From Mongoliimonas terrestris (GTDB lineage: Bacteria; Pseudomonadota; Alphaproteobacteria; Rhizobiales; Pleomorphomonadaceae): 64,000 nucleotides of DNA. Of this stretch, positions 57,701 to 64,000 are shown one piece after another. The stretch covers positions 186,001 through 250,000 of the forward strand of contig NZ_MSIG01000003.1 of the NCBI RefSeq assembly GCF_001927285.1. The letters run 5' to 3'. Under the pieces are notes generated by a model. It saw only the letters and a list, made by a program, of their open reading frames with translations. It did not search any database and was not told the DNA's origin. The position numbers and the translations under genes were made by a program. Every line of letters starts with the position of its first letter. The first letter of the stretch is position 1.

Positions 57701-57896
57701 GCGTCGTGATGAAGCCCTGCATGAGGTCCGGCGAGGCGCCCGGATAGATGGTGGTGACGGTGATCACCGTCTCTTCCACCTCCGGATACTGCCGGATGGA
57801 CATGTTGAGGATGCCCTGGATCCCGACAAGCAGGATCAACAGGCTGAGGACGATCGACAGCACCGGCCGACGGATGAAGATTTCCGAGAAGTTCAT
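54765..57896 (-). CDS. RND-family multidrug efflux permease (AcrB/MexF-like)
   Basis: The 1043-residue protein has the HAE1 RND layout: 12 membrane helices and two large periplasmic loops. Visible are the start FIRRPVLSIVLSLLILLVGI, the porter signature YPEVEETVITVTTIYPGASP, the proton-relay Asp pair in LVVDDAIVVVENIHRHIEEG (TM4) and the second-half MVEFANQLREERGYTRREAI. It pumps drugs or lipophilic compounds from the periplasm or membrane, with the adaptor encoded upstream. No outer-membrane TolC-like gene is present here, so a general one must serve. It starts 5 bp after the adaptor stop. Confidence 0.94.
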   Translation of the reverse strand: MNFSEIFIRRPVLSIVLSLLILLVGIQGILNMSIRQYPEVEETVITVTTIYPGASPDLMQGFITTPVAKSVSSAEGVDYVTSSSRQGQSTVSVHMRLNTNPDAALTEVTAKVQQVRGTLPTEAEDPVIVKGTGQQFALMYLAIQSENMNAREITEFINRVIQPRLSTVEGVADAQILGGQEFAMRVWIDPVRLASREVTANEVLAAIQASNFLSAPGKTKNEYVAYQIETETTLQSPEAFGALPIRSNGDEVVRLRDVATVELGAENSEVYVRFNGLQGVFIGVFPTPSANPLDTAAAVAAELPAIQETLPQGTNISLVYDSTEAISASIEEVFKTIAEAVLIVIGVILLFLGSFRSVVIPIVTIPLSLIGVCFLLYGLDYSLNTLTLLAMVLAIGLVVDDAIVVVENIHRHIEEGMKPLSAAITGMREIFGPVVAMTITLAAVYAPIGFTQGLTGSLFREFAFTLAGAVIISGFVAVTLSPMMSARLLKHGNASWFQRTVDRTFDRLANWYGRRLDGSLLYRPVTLLVVAVLLGTSVFLFLNTSSELAPEEDSGAVFSLVTGPQYATAEYTAMYARQIDDLAKNVPELEARFQIVGGDSANSGFAGFVMKPWGERERSQQEIQQELQGIVNTSAGLQAFVFALPSLPGSGGGLPVQVVLQSTNEAERVYELAEEIKNRATESGLFIVVQNSLSFETPTVRLVIDRDRAAALGVTVSEIGSTLNILVGEGSVSKFDRDARAYDIIPQVPQQYRLNPESLGDFFVRSQSGSMVPLSAVVRISTEASAPAIEQFNQLNSSTLSALPRPGVTTGAALQEIQRIATEVMPDGYFLEYAGQSRLEVEAGNTLLVAFGLAVLIIYLVLAAQFESFRDPFIILMSVPLSVFGAMVPLNLGLGTLNIYTQVGLITLVGLITKHGILMVEFANQLREERGYTRREAIVESARVRLRPILMTTAAMVLGVVPLILADGAGAAARYSIGLVIATGMSVGTLFTLFVVPMFYTYISESDERHAAKEARKAAAEGRVDDGHAPEGHGTHGQPMPAE

Positions 57897-57901
57897 GGCG
57901 C

Positions 57902-59311
57902 TTAGCTCCCGCTGCCGGCGGCGGACGTGCTGCCCGTACCGGTCTGGCCGGTGGCAGTCCCGGCGGCCGAAGCGCCGCCGGTGCCCTCCGAACCGGGCGT
58001 GCCGGAGGCCGCCCCGTTGGCGGTGCCGGGCGCGCCGCTGCCCGGGCCGGCCGTGCCGGCGGCCGAGGCTTCGGTGCCGGTCGCGGCCGGATCGGTCGCC
58101 GCCGGCTCCGCGCCGGGCGCCGTCACCTGGGTCTGGCCGGGCTTGGACGGGTCGATGGTGTTGTCGACGACCACCGGGCTGCCGCTCGAAAGGCGGTTCT
58201 GGCCGGCGGTGATTACCTGGAGGCCCGGCTCCACGCCGCTGGTCACCTCGATCTGGCCGCCGTTGCGCCGGCCGGTGGTGACGAACACCTGGCGGGCGAC
58301 GGGCTTGGCCTCACCGGCCGCCTCGTTGGCATTCGCGGCGCCGGTCGCACCGGCATCAGCCGCGCCAGCCGCACCGCTCGCCTCGGCCGCCGGCTTCGGG
58401 GCCTCCTCGCGCACCACGTAGACGTAGGAGCCGTAGAGCGAGATCACCACCGCCGACTGGGGCAGGGCGATGACGTTGTCTTCGGCCGGCAGCTGGACGC
58501 GCACGTTGATGAACTGGCCCGGCCGCAGCCGCCCGTCGGAATTGTCCACCTGCGCCTGCACGGAGACGAGCCGCGACGCCGGGTCGATCTTCGGGTCGAT
58601 GCCGGTGATCTCGCCGGCATAGTTGAGGTTGGCCTGGGTGAGGCCGAACACCGCCGGCTGGCCGATGGAGATGGACGGCAGCTGCTGCTCCGGCACCGTG
58701 AAGTCCACCTTCATGGTGTCGAGGTCCTGGAGGGTCGCGATCACCGAGCCGGCGGAGATGTACTCGCCGATGTCGATGCGCGGGATGCCCATGGTGCCGG
58801 CGAACGGCGCCTTGATGTCCTTCTGGTTGAGGACGGCCTGAAGCCGCTCCAGCGTGGAGCGGGAGGTGTCGAGCTGGGCCTGCGCCTCTTCGAGCGTGGC
58901 GGTCGAGTTGACGCCCCGGTTGGCGAGCGCGCGCGCCCGGTCCAGGCTCTGCTGGTCGCGGTTCACGGCGGCGCGGGCGGCGATCAGCTCGGCCTGTTCC
59001 ACGTCCGACTGGATGCGCACCAGCACCTGGCCGGCTTCCACCCGATCGTTGGCGCCGAAGAGGATCTCGTCCACGACGCCGCTCGTCTGGCTGGCCACGT
59101 CGACGCCGTTGCGGGCGACGACCGTGCCGACGGCCTCGATGCCCGGCTCCCAGCGGACCGGCTCCACCGTCATGGTCGAAACCGTGATGGTCTGCTGCGG
59201 CATATTGGCGAAGAAGTCGCCGATCATCTGGGCGCGAAACATATTGAAGCCGACGATGCCGCCGCTGACGATGGCGAGCAGCACGATGGCGATGATGAAA
59301 CGTTTGATCAT
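57902..59311 (-). CDS. RND efflux periplasmic adaptor (membrane fusion protein)
   Basis: The 469-residue adaptor has an N-terminal anchor (MIKRFIIAIVLLAIVSGGIV), a lipoyl-like barrel half (VDVASQTSGVVDEILFGAND), a coiled-coil hairpin (RDQQSLDRARALANRGVNS, TLEEAQAQLDTSRSTLERLQ), the other lipoyl half (KAPFAGTMGIPRIDIGEYI) and a beta-barrel domain. It links the RND permease to an outer-membrane channel. Oddly, the C-terminal 90 or so residues are almost only Gly, Ala, Ser, Thr, Pro and Gln, and a second Ala-rich stretch lies within the membrane-proximal part. ATG 59311 replaces the longer start at 59371. Confidence 0.9.
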   Translation of the reverse strand: MIKRFIIAIVLLAIVSGGIVGFNMFRAQMIGDFFANMPQQTITVSTMTVEPVRWEPGIEAVGTVVARNGVDVASQTSGVVDEILFGANDRVEAGQVLVRIQSDVEQAELIAARAAVNRDQQSLDRARALANRGVNSTATLEEAQAQLDTSRSTLERLQAVLNQKDIKAPFAGTMGIPRIDIGEYISAGSVIATLQDLDTMKVDFTVPEQQLPSISIGQPAVFGLTQANLNYAGEITGIDPKIDPASRLVSVQAQVDNSDGRLRPGQFINVRVQLPAEDNVIALPQSAVVISLYGSYVYVVREEAPKPAAEASGAAGAADAGATGAANANEAAGEAKPVARQVFVTTGRRNGGQIEVTSGVEPGLQVITAGQNRLSSGSPVVVDNTIDPSKPGQTQVTAPGAEPAATDPAATGTEASAAGTAGPGSGAPGTANGAASGTPGSEGTGGASAAGTATGQTGTGSTSAAGSGS

Positions 59312-59461
59312 GCGTATGTCCCGTACGCGCCCGTGACGGCGCGCGGCCGGAGGAATCCTTCGGGACGACAAACCCCGAGGACGACAATGGAAGCGCGCCG
59401 CCGCCGGACGGGACCTTGGGGGAGGTCCGGCCGGGGCTTGCGCTTGTGGGGTAATAACTGT

Positions 59462-59475
59462 ACCGTCCGGACGGT
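59462..59475. promoter_or_regulatory. Likely TetR operator between the RND operon and its regulator
   Basis: ACCGTCCGGACGGT is a 14-bp perfect palindrome in the divergent gap, 151 bp from the adaptor start and 57 bp from the TetR start. Divergent TetR regulators commonly bind such sites to repress both genes. Confidence 0.75.
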
Positions 59476-59480
59476 TCTGT

Positions 59481-59502
59481 CAATCTGCGTTCCTGCAGAT
59501 TG
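59481..59502. repeat. Second inverted repeat in the RND/TetR gap
   Basis: CAATCTGC and GCAGATTG (8-bp arms, perfect) flank GTTCCT. The element ends 30 bp before the TetR start and could be a second operator or an mRNA hairpin in the TetR leader. Confidence 0.5.
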
Positions 59503-59531
59503 CATAAGCAAAATCAGTTTAGGAAACCCTG

Positions 59532-60347
59532 TTGGCTTCAATTCGCGGTGAACAGAAACGTGCGGGCGCCGTCACCGGTTCCGCTGACGCTCAAGCGGGC
59601 GCTCCCGCTGACGCTGTGGTGGACCTTTCCGCTGACGCTCAGGCGGCCGGTTCCGTCGACTCCCTGGCGGGCGGCGACACCCGGACGCGCGGCAAGGCGC
59701 GTGCGCGGGCTTCGGCCGGCGCGGCGACGACCGCGGAGGATGTCGCCACGGCCCCGGCACCGGCGAAGGGCCGCGGGCGGCCGTCCTCGCGCGATCGCAT
59801 CGTGGCGGCGGCGGTGGATCTCATCGGCGAAGTCGGTGCGTCCCACCTGTCGCTGGAGGCGGTCGCGGAGCGCGCCGGCATCTCCAAGGGCGGTCTGCTC
59901 TACAATTTCCCCACCAAGACCGATCTCCTGAAGGCCCTTGTCGCCAGCCACATCATCGAACTGGACATCCGCCGCGCCGACGCGGAGGCCGCCCTCGGCG
60001 ATGCGCCGAACCGGGCAGCCTGCGCCTTCGTGGCCGCGGCCGCCGCCGATCTCACCTGCAAGGCCCGGCCGCCGTCCGGCTTCCTCGCCGCCATCGCCGA
60101 GAACCCGGACCTTCTCGATCCGCTCCGCGCCCGCAACCGCGCGCTGGCGGACCGGTTCCGGACCGCCGGCGACCCGTGCCTCTCGCTGATCGCCTTCCTG
60201 GCGGTGGAGGGCATGAAGACCGCCGACCTGTTCGAAACCAACCCGCTGACCGGCGACGAGCGCGCGGCGGTGCTGCAGCGGCTGGAGGACCTCCTCGGCG
60301 CCTGCGTTCCGGCGGGGACCGGCGAGGCTTGGAGGGACGCCGAATAG
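59532..60347 (+). CDS. TetR family repressor of the RND operon
   Basis: The TetR domain begins near residue 80 (GRGRPSSRDRIVAAAVDLIG, VGASHLSLEAVAERAGISKG, LLYNFPTKTDLLKALVASHI) and is followed by an all-helical ligand domain (residues 150-270) of the type found in divergent efflux regulators. Before it are about 80 Ala/Gly/Ser/Asp/Arg-rich residues that look disordered and include an 8-residue unit repeated three times. The TTG at 59532, with AGGAAA upstream, gives this long form. An internal start such as the GTG pair near 59617 would remove part of the tail. It is divergent from the RND operon. Confidence 0.85.
   Translation: MASIRGEQKRAGAVTGSADAQAGAPADAVVDLSADAQAAGSVDSLAGGDTRTRGKARARASAGAATTAEDVATAPAPAKGRGRPSSRDRIVAAAVDLIGEVGASHLSLEAVAERAGISKGGLLYNFPTKTDLLKALVASHIIELDIRRADAEAALGDAPNRAACAFVAAAAADLTCKARPPSGFLAAIAENPDLLDPLRARNRALADRFRTAGDPCLSLIAFLAVEGMKTADLFETNPLTGDERAAVLQRLEDLLGACVPAGTGEAWRDAE
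59580..59651 (+). repeat. Three 24-bp tandem repeats inside the TetR gene
   Basis: CCGCTGACGCT recurs at 59581, 59605 and 59629, exactly 24 bp apart, so the frame is kept and the protein carries three related 8-residue units (SADAQAGA, PADAVVDL, SADAQAAG). The unit is not found elsewhere in the window as far as I can see. Confidence 0.75.
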
Positions 60348-60521
60348 GGCCGTTTCAGGCGGCGCCCGGATGGCGCGGACGCGCCGGCAGCGGCGTCGGC
60401 CGCACCGACCCGACATCCCTGTCGCAAACGTTCAACCCTGCCGCCGTCTCCCTGCTTTCGGTTTCCCGGCTTTCGGGCGAATGATCCACCGCACGTATCC
60501 GACAGCGACGGTGGTCCCGCC

Positions 60522-61775
60522 ATGCAGACCTATTCGGCCCTCCAGCTCCTGCGCAGAGCCTTCGGCGGTCACCAGAGCTGGGAGCCTCTCTGGCGCCAGC
60601 CGGCGCTGAAGCCGGCCTACGACGTGGTGATCATCGGCGGCGGCGGGCACGGGCTCGCCACGGCCTATTATCTGGCCAAGGAGCACGGCATCACCAACGT
60701 GGCGGTGCTGGAGAAGGGCTGGATCGGTGGCGGCAACACCGGCCGCAACACCACCATCATCCGTTCCAACTATCTCTTCGACGAGAGCGCCGCCCTCTAC
60801 GACCACGCGGTGAAGCTCTGGGACGACCTCTCCCAGGCGCTCAACTACAACGTCATGTACTCGGCGCGCGGCGTGATGATGCTCGCCCACACGGTGCACG
60901 ACGTGCAATCCGCCAAGCGCCACATCCACGCCAACCGGCTGAACGGCGTCGACAACGAATGGCTGGACCCGGAGGCCTGCAAGGCCTTCTGCCCCGAGCT
61001 GAACATTTCCGACAACATCCGCTATCCGATCATGGGCGGCGCCCTGCAGCGGCGCGGCGGAACCGCGCGCCACGACGCCGTCGCCTGGGGCTATGCCCGG
61101 GCGGCCGACGCCATGGGCGTCGACATCATCCAGAACTGCGAGGTCACCGCCATCCGCCGCGACGCCACCGGCGCCATCGAGGCGGTGGAGACCACCAAGG
61201 GCACGGTGAAGACCCGCAAGGTCGGCGTGGTCGCCGCCGGCCACACGTCCGTGGTCATGTCCATGGCCGACGTGCGCATGCCGCTGGAATCCTATCCGCT
61301 GCAGGCGTTGGTGTCGGAGCCGGTGAAGCCCACCTTCACCTGCGTGGTGATGTCCAACACCATCCACGCCTACATCTCCCAGTCCGACAAGGGCGAGCTC
61401 GTCATCGGCGCCGGCACCGACGCCTACACCAGCTATTCCCAGCGCGGCGCGCTCCACATCACCGAGCACACGCTCGACGCCATCTGCGAGCTCTTCCCCA
61501 TGTTCCGGCGCATGCGCATGCTGCGCAACTGGGGCGGCATCGTCGACGTGACGCCGGACCGCTCGCCCATCCTGTCGAAGACGGCGGTGCCCGGCCTCTT
61601 CGTCAACTGCGGCTGGGGCACCGGCGGCTTCAAGGCGACCCCCGGCTCCGGCAACGTGTTCGCCCACACCATCGCCACCGGCGAGCCCCACCGCATCAAC
61701 GCCCCGTTCACCCTCGACCGCTTCCGCGACGGCACCCTCATCGACGAGGCGGCCGCGGCGGCGGTGGCGCATTGA
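60522..61775 (+). CDS. soxB: Sarcosine oxidase subunit beta
   Basis: The 417-residue flavoprotein has the FAD-binding start [20 protein letters not shown], then [20 protein letters not shown] and the C-terminal [20 protein letters not shown], as in heterotetrameric sarcosine oxidases. The complex oxidises sarcosine to glycine, formaldehyde (as methylene-THF) and hydrogen peroxide. The order soxB-soxD-soxA fits the operon, but 222 bp, mostly repeat, separates soxB from soxD. The start ATG 60522 has a weak ribosome site. Confidence 0.93.
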   Translation: MQTYSALQLLRRAFGGHQSWEPLWRQPALKPAYDVVIIGGGGHGLATAYYLAKEHGITNVAVLEKGWIGGGNTGRNTTIIRSNYLFDESAALYDHAVKLWDDLSQALNYNVMYSARGVMMLAHTVHDVQSAKRHIHANRLNGVDNEWLDPEACKAFCPELNISDNIRYPIMGGALQRRGGTARHDAVAWGYARAADAMGVDIIQNCEVTAIRRDATGAIEAVETTKGTVKTRKVGVVAAGHTSVVMSMADVRMPLESYPLQALVSEPVKPTFTCVVMSNTIHAYISQSDKGELVIGAGTDAYTSYSQRGALHITEHTLDAICELFPMFRRMRMLRNWGGIVDVTPDRSPILSKTAVPGLFVNCGWGTGGFKATPGSGNVFAHTIATGEPHRINAPFTLDRFRDGTLIDEAAAAAVAH

Positions 61776-61811
61776 GGGGGAGGGGATGGTGACATTCAAC
61801 GCGGCGGTTCC

Positions 61812-61940
61812 CCCCTCTCCCCAACCCTCTCCCACAAGGGGAGAGGGGGCGGCCAACGGCTTGCGAGCCGCTGACCGTCTCGCGTTGCCGGCCGTTCCGG
61901 CGCCCCCTCTCCCCTTGTGGGAGAGGGTTGGGGTGAGGGG
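61812..61940. repeat. Palindromic intergenic repeat, CCCTCTCCC family, within the sox operon
   Basis: Arms of about 39 bp that are nearly exact inverted repeats (left includes CTCTCCCCAACCCTCTCCCA, right TGGGAGAGGGTTGGGGTGAG) flank about 50 bp. Each arm can also fold alone. It is related to the element at 15375-15520 and fills the gap between soxB and soxD. Confidence 0.88.
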
Positions 61941-61997
61941 TGCCACCGCCACCTTCGCCCGTTCTCACGCCACTGCCCCATCCCCCGGAGCCCGCCC

Positions 61998-62300
61998 ATG
62001 CTGATCATCCGCTGTCCCATCTGCGGCGACCGCCCGGAGCTCGAATTCCGCTATGGCGGCGAGGGGCACGTGGCCCGGCCGGCCGCCACGGAGGCGCTCG
62101 ACGACCAGACGGTCGCCGACCGGCTCTACATGCGCACCAACCCGAAGGGTCTCACCGTGGAGCGCTGGCGCCACGTGCACGGCTGCGGGCGCTTCTTCAA
62201 CGCGGTGCGCGACACCGTGTCGGACTTTTTCGTGACCACCTACAAGGCCGGCGAGCCCCGGCCGGACCTCGACGCCCTCAAGAAGGAAGCCGTCCGATGA
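61998..62300 (+). CDS. soxD: Sarcosine oxidase subunit delta
   Basis: The 100-residue subunit has the zinc-binding cysteines in MLIIRCPICGD (Cys6, Cys9), the other ligands in HVHGCGRFFN, and the SoxD core ELEFRYGGEGHVARP. It stabilises the heterotetramer and binds zinc. ATG 61998 is chosen because the protein begins with the family N-terminus there; the longer frame crosses the repeat. Its stop overlaps the soxA start (ATGA). Confidence 0.93.
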   Translation: MLIIRCPICGDRPELEFRYGGEGHVARPAATEALDDQTVADRLYMRTNPKGLTVERWRHVHGCGRFFNAVRDTVSDFFVTTYKAGEPRPDLDALKKEAVR

Positions 62301-64000
62301 GCGCGCCCTTCCGCCTCGCCACCGGCGGCCGGATCGACCGGTCGAAGCCGCTCCGCTTCACCTTCGACGGCGCCGCCTACACCGGCTTTGAAGGCGACAC
62401 CCTCGCCTCGGCGCTGATCGCCGGCGGCGTCCACCTGATGGGCCGCTCGTTCAAGTACCACCGGCCGCGCGGCTTCCTCACCGCCGGGCCGGACGAGCCG
62501 AACGCCCTCGTCGGCGTCGGCGCGAGCCAGGACCGCTACACCCCCAACCTCCGCGCGCCCGTCGTCGAACTCCACGACGGCCTGGTGGCGGAGAGCCAGA
62601 ATCGCTGGCCGTCGCTGCGCTTCGACGCGGGCGCGGTGAACGACCTTTTCTCCCGCTTTCTGCCGGCGGGCTTCTACTACAAGACCTTCATGTGGCCGAA
62701 GTCCTTCTGGAAGACGGTCTACGAGCCGAAGATCCGGTCCATGGCGGGCCTCGGCAAGGCGCCGACCGCGCCGGACGCGGACCGCTACACCCAGGTCTAC
62801 GCCCACGTGGACGTGCTCGTGGTCGGCGCCGGACCGGCCGGCCTCGCGGCCGCCCTTGCCGCCGCCGAGAGCGGCCGGCGGGTGATGCTCGCCGACGAGC
62901 AGCCGGAGGTCGGCGGATCCCTCCTCCACGACGTGACCGCCACCATCGAGGGCCGCCCCGCCGCGGCCTGGGTGGCCGAGACGCTGGCGGCGCTGGAGGC
63001 CAAGGGCGTCCAGGTGCTCACCCGCACCACCGCCTTCGGCTACTATCCGCACAACATGCTGGGTCTCCTGGAACGCGTTACCGATCACTACGCCAACCCG
63101 GACCCGAAGCTGCCGCGCGAGCGGCTCTGGCAGGTGCGCGCCGGCGAGGTGGTGCTCGCCACCGGCGCCATCGAGCGCCCGCTCGTCTTCCCGGAGAACG
63201 ACCGGCCGGGCATTCTCCTCGCCGACGCCGCCCGCGCCTACGCCAACCGCTGGGCCGCCTCGGTCGGCAAGCGCGTGGTGATCGCCACCGCCTGCGACAG
63301 CGCCTACCGCACGGCGCTGGACCTGAAGGCGCACGGCATCGACGTCGCCGTCGTGGCGGACCTCCGGCCGATGCCGATCGGCCCGCTGGTGGACGCAGTG
63401 CGCGCCGCCGGCATCCGGGTGGAGGCCGGCACCGCCGTCACTGGAACCCGCGGCCGCCTGCGGGTTCGCGTCGCCCATCTCTCCCGACTCGACGGCCGGG
63501 GCGGCGCCCACGCGCCGGAACCGGTCGCCTGCGACGCGCTCCTGATGTCGGGCGGCTGGACGCCGACCGTGCATCTCTTCTCCCAGTCGCGCGGCAAGCT
63601 GCGCTTCGACGAGGGCCTTCAGGCCTACGTACCGTCCGTCTCGGTGGAGAAGGAGCGCTCCGCCGGCGGCTGCAACGGCGTGTTCGACCTTGCCGCCGTT
63701 CTCGCCGACGGCTACGCGGCCGGCGAGAGCGCCGCGCGCGCCACTCGCGTCCGCGCCCCGGCGAGCCGCGCCTTCCCGGTCGACGGCACCCACCCGGTGA
63801 CCGGCGGCCATCTCGGCGCCGTGCCGCACAGCCGCAACCCGTCGGCCGTGAAGGCCTTCGTGGACTTCCAGAACGACGTCACCGCCAAGGACCTGAAGCT
63901 CGCCACCCGCGAGGGCCTGCGCTCCATCGAGCACGTGAAGCGCTACACCACCACCGGCATGGCGACCGACCAGGGCAAGACGTCCAACATGAACGCCCTC
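62297..64000 (+). CDS. soxA: Sarcosine oxidase subunit alpha, 3' end cut off
   Basis: The frame is open from ATG 62297 to the window end (568 codons), about 60% of the usual length of about 1000 residues. The start reads MSAPFRLATGGRIDRSKPLR, followed by an N-terminal ferredoxin-like region (SFKYHRPRGFLTAGPDEPNA) and a Rossmann domain with VLVVGAGPAGLAAALAAAES and the second nucleotide site. This is the large subunit that binds FAD/NAD and, in its missing C-terminal part, tetrahydrofolate. It overlaps soxD by four bases. Confidence 0.95.
   Translation, partial: MSAPFRLATGGRIDRSKPLRFTFDGAAYTGFEGDTLASALIAGGVHLMGRSFKYHRPRGFLTAGPDEPNALVGVGASQDRYTPNLRAPVVELHDGLVAESQNRWPSLRFDAGAVNDLFSRFLPAGFYYKTFMWPKSFWKTVYEPKIRSMAGLGKAPTAPDADRYTQVYAHVDVLVVGAGPAGLAAALAAAESGRRVMLADEQPEVGGSLLHDVTATIEGRPAAAWVAETLAALEAKGVQVLTRTTAFGYYPHNMLGLLERVTDHYANPDPKLPRERLWQVRAGEVVLATGAIERPLVFPENDRPGILLADAARAYANRWAASVGKRVVIATACDSAYRTALDLKAHGIDVAVVADLRPMPIGPLVDAVRAAGIRVEAGTAVTGTRGRLRVRVAHLSRLDGRGGAHAPEPVACDALLMSGGWTPTVHLFSQSRGKLRFDEGLQAYVPSVSVEKERSAGGCNGVFDLAAVLADGYAAGESAARATRVRAPASRAFPVDGTHPVTGGHLGAVPHSRNPSAVKAFVDFQNDVTAKDLKLATREGLRSIEHVKRYTTTGMATDQGKTSNMNAL

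Noticed and set aside
54732..57905. 1057-residue open frame on the + strand opposite the RND permease
   Set aside because: Antisense artefact; the minus strand permease has the complete RND signature.
15375..61940. Palindromic repeats considered as insertion-sequence ends or a CRISPR array
   Set aside because: There is no transposase gene, no target duplication and no regular spacing with unique spacers; they are dispersed intergenic palindromes.

Overview
This is a GC-rich, gene-dense stretch of an alphaproteobacterial chromosome, most likely Hyphomicrobiales (Rhizobiales). The pointers are the fixLJ-fixK oxygen circuit driving ccoNOQP/ccoGHIS, a Shemin-type 5-aminolevulinate synthase, a PodJ-like polarity protein, the TauE/TIGR02186 pair, soxBDA, and palindromic intergenic repeats of kinds common in this order. 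Genus and species cannot be fixed from the window. I saw no rRNA, tRNA, IS element, prophage or CRISPR array. Both ends cut genes: a TerB-like gene on the left and soxA on the right.

Layout. 1-8.1 kb: TerB-like gene, TPR-methyltransferase, the ligase-associated DEXH helicase and its usual partner pdeM with an opposite-strand Tad-like gene between them, then a TauE exporter with its TIGR02186 partner. 8.3-12.4 kb: a 1359-residue PodJ-like protein. 12.9-20 kb: a MerR-controlled fatty-acid oxidation set (acyl-CoA dehydrogenase, thiolase, FadB-like fusion) and a small exported protein. 20.2-24.8 kb: a CrbR/CrbS-like pair facing each other across a block of palindromic repeats. 25-30.2 kb: mscL, an aminotransferase, fixL, fixJ, a lone receiver protein and fixK. 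30.4-46 kb: hemN, an AbrB-type membrane protein, ccoNOQP, four accessory genes, ccoGHIS, a ParDE-type toxin-antitoxin pair and hemA. 46.4-51.8 kb: a receiver protein and the three-gene NAGGN osmolyte cluster. 52.2-60.3 kb: an orphan exported protein, a WcbI-GSCFA fusion and an RND efflux operon with a divergent TetR regulator. 60.5-64 kb: sarcosine oxidase soxB-soxD-soxA.

How the genes fit together. The centre of the window is a microaerobic respiration module. FixL (heme-PAS kinase) and FixJ are expected to switch on fixK. FixK should act at four sites that match TTGAY-N4-RTCAA exactly, in front of hemN, ccoN, ccoG and hemA. This links oxygen sensing to heme synthesis (HemA, HemN), to the cbb3 oxidase and to its copper-supply and assembly proteins (CcoG, H, I, S).

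No wholly new system is evident. The points most worth a second look are the FixK-site geometry that predicts a nearly leaderless hemN mRNA, the very small soluble FixL, the FixT-like receiver, the WcbI-GSCFA fusion, the repeat elements inside the beta-oxidation and sarcosine oxidase operons, and the unusual low-complexity segments in the RND adaptor and its TetR regulator.
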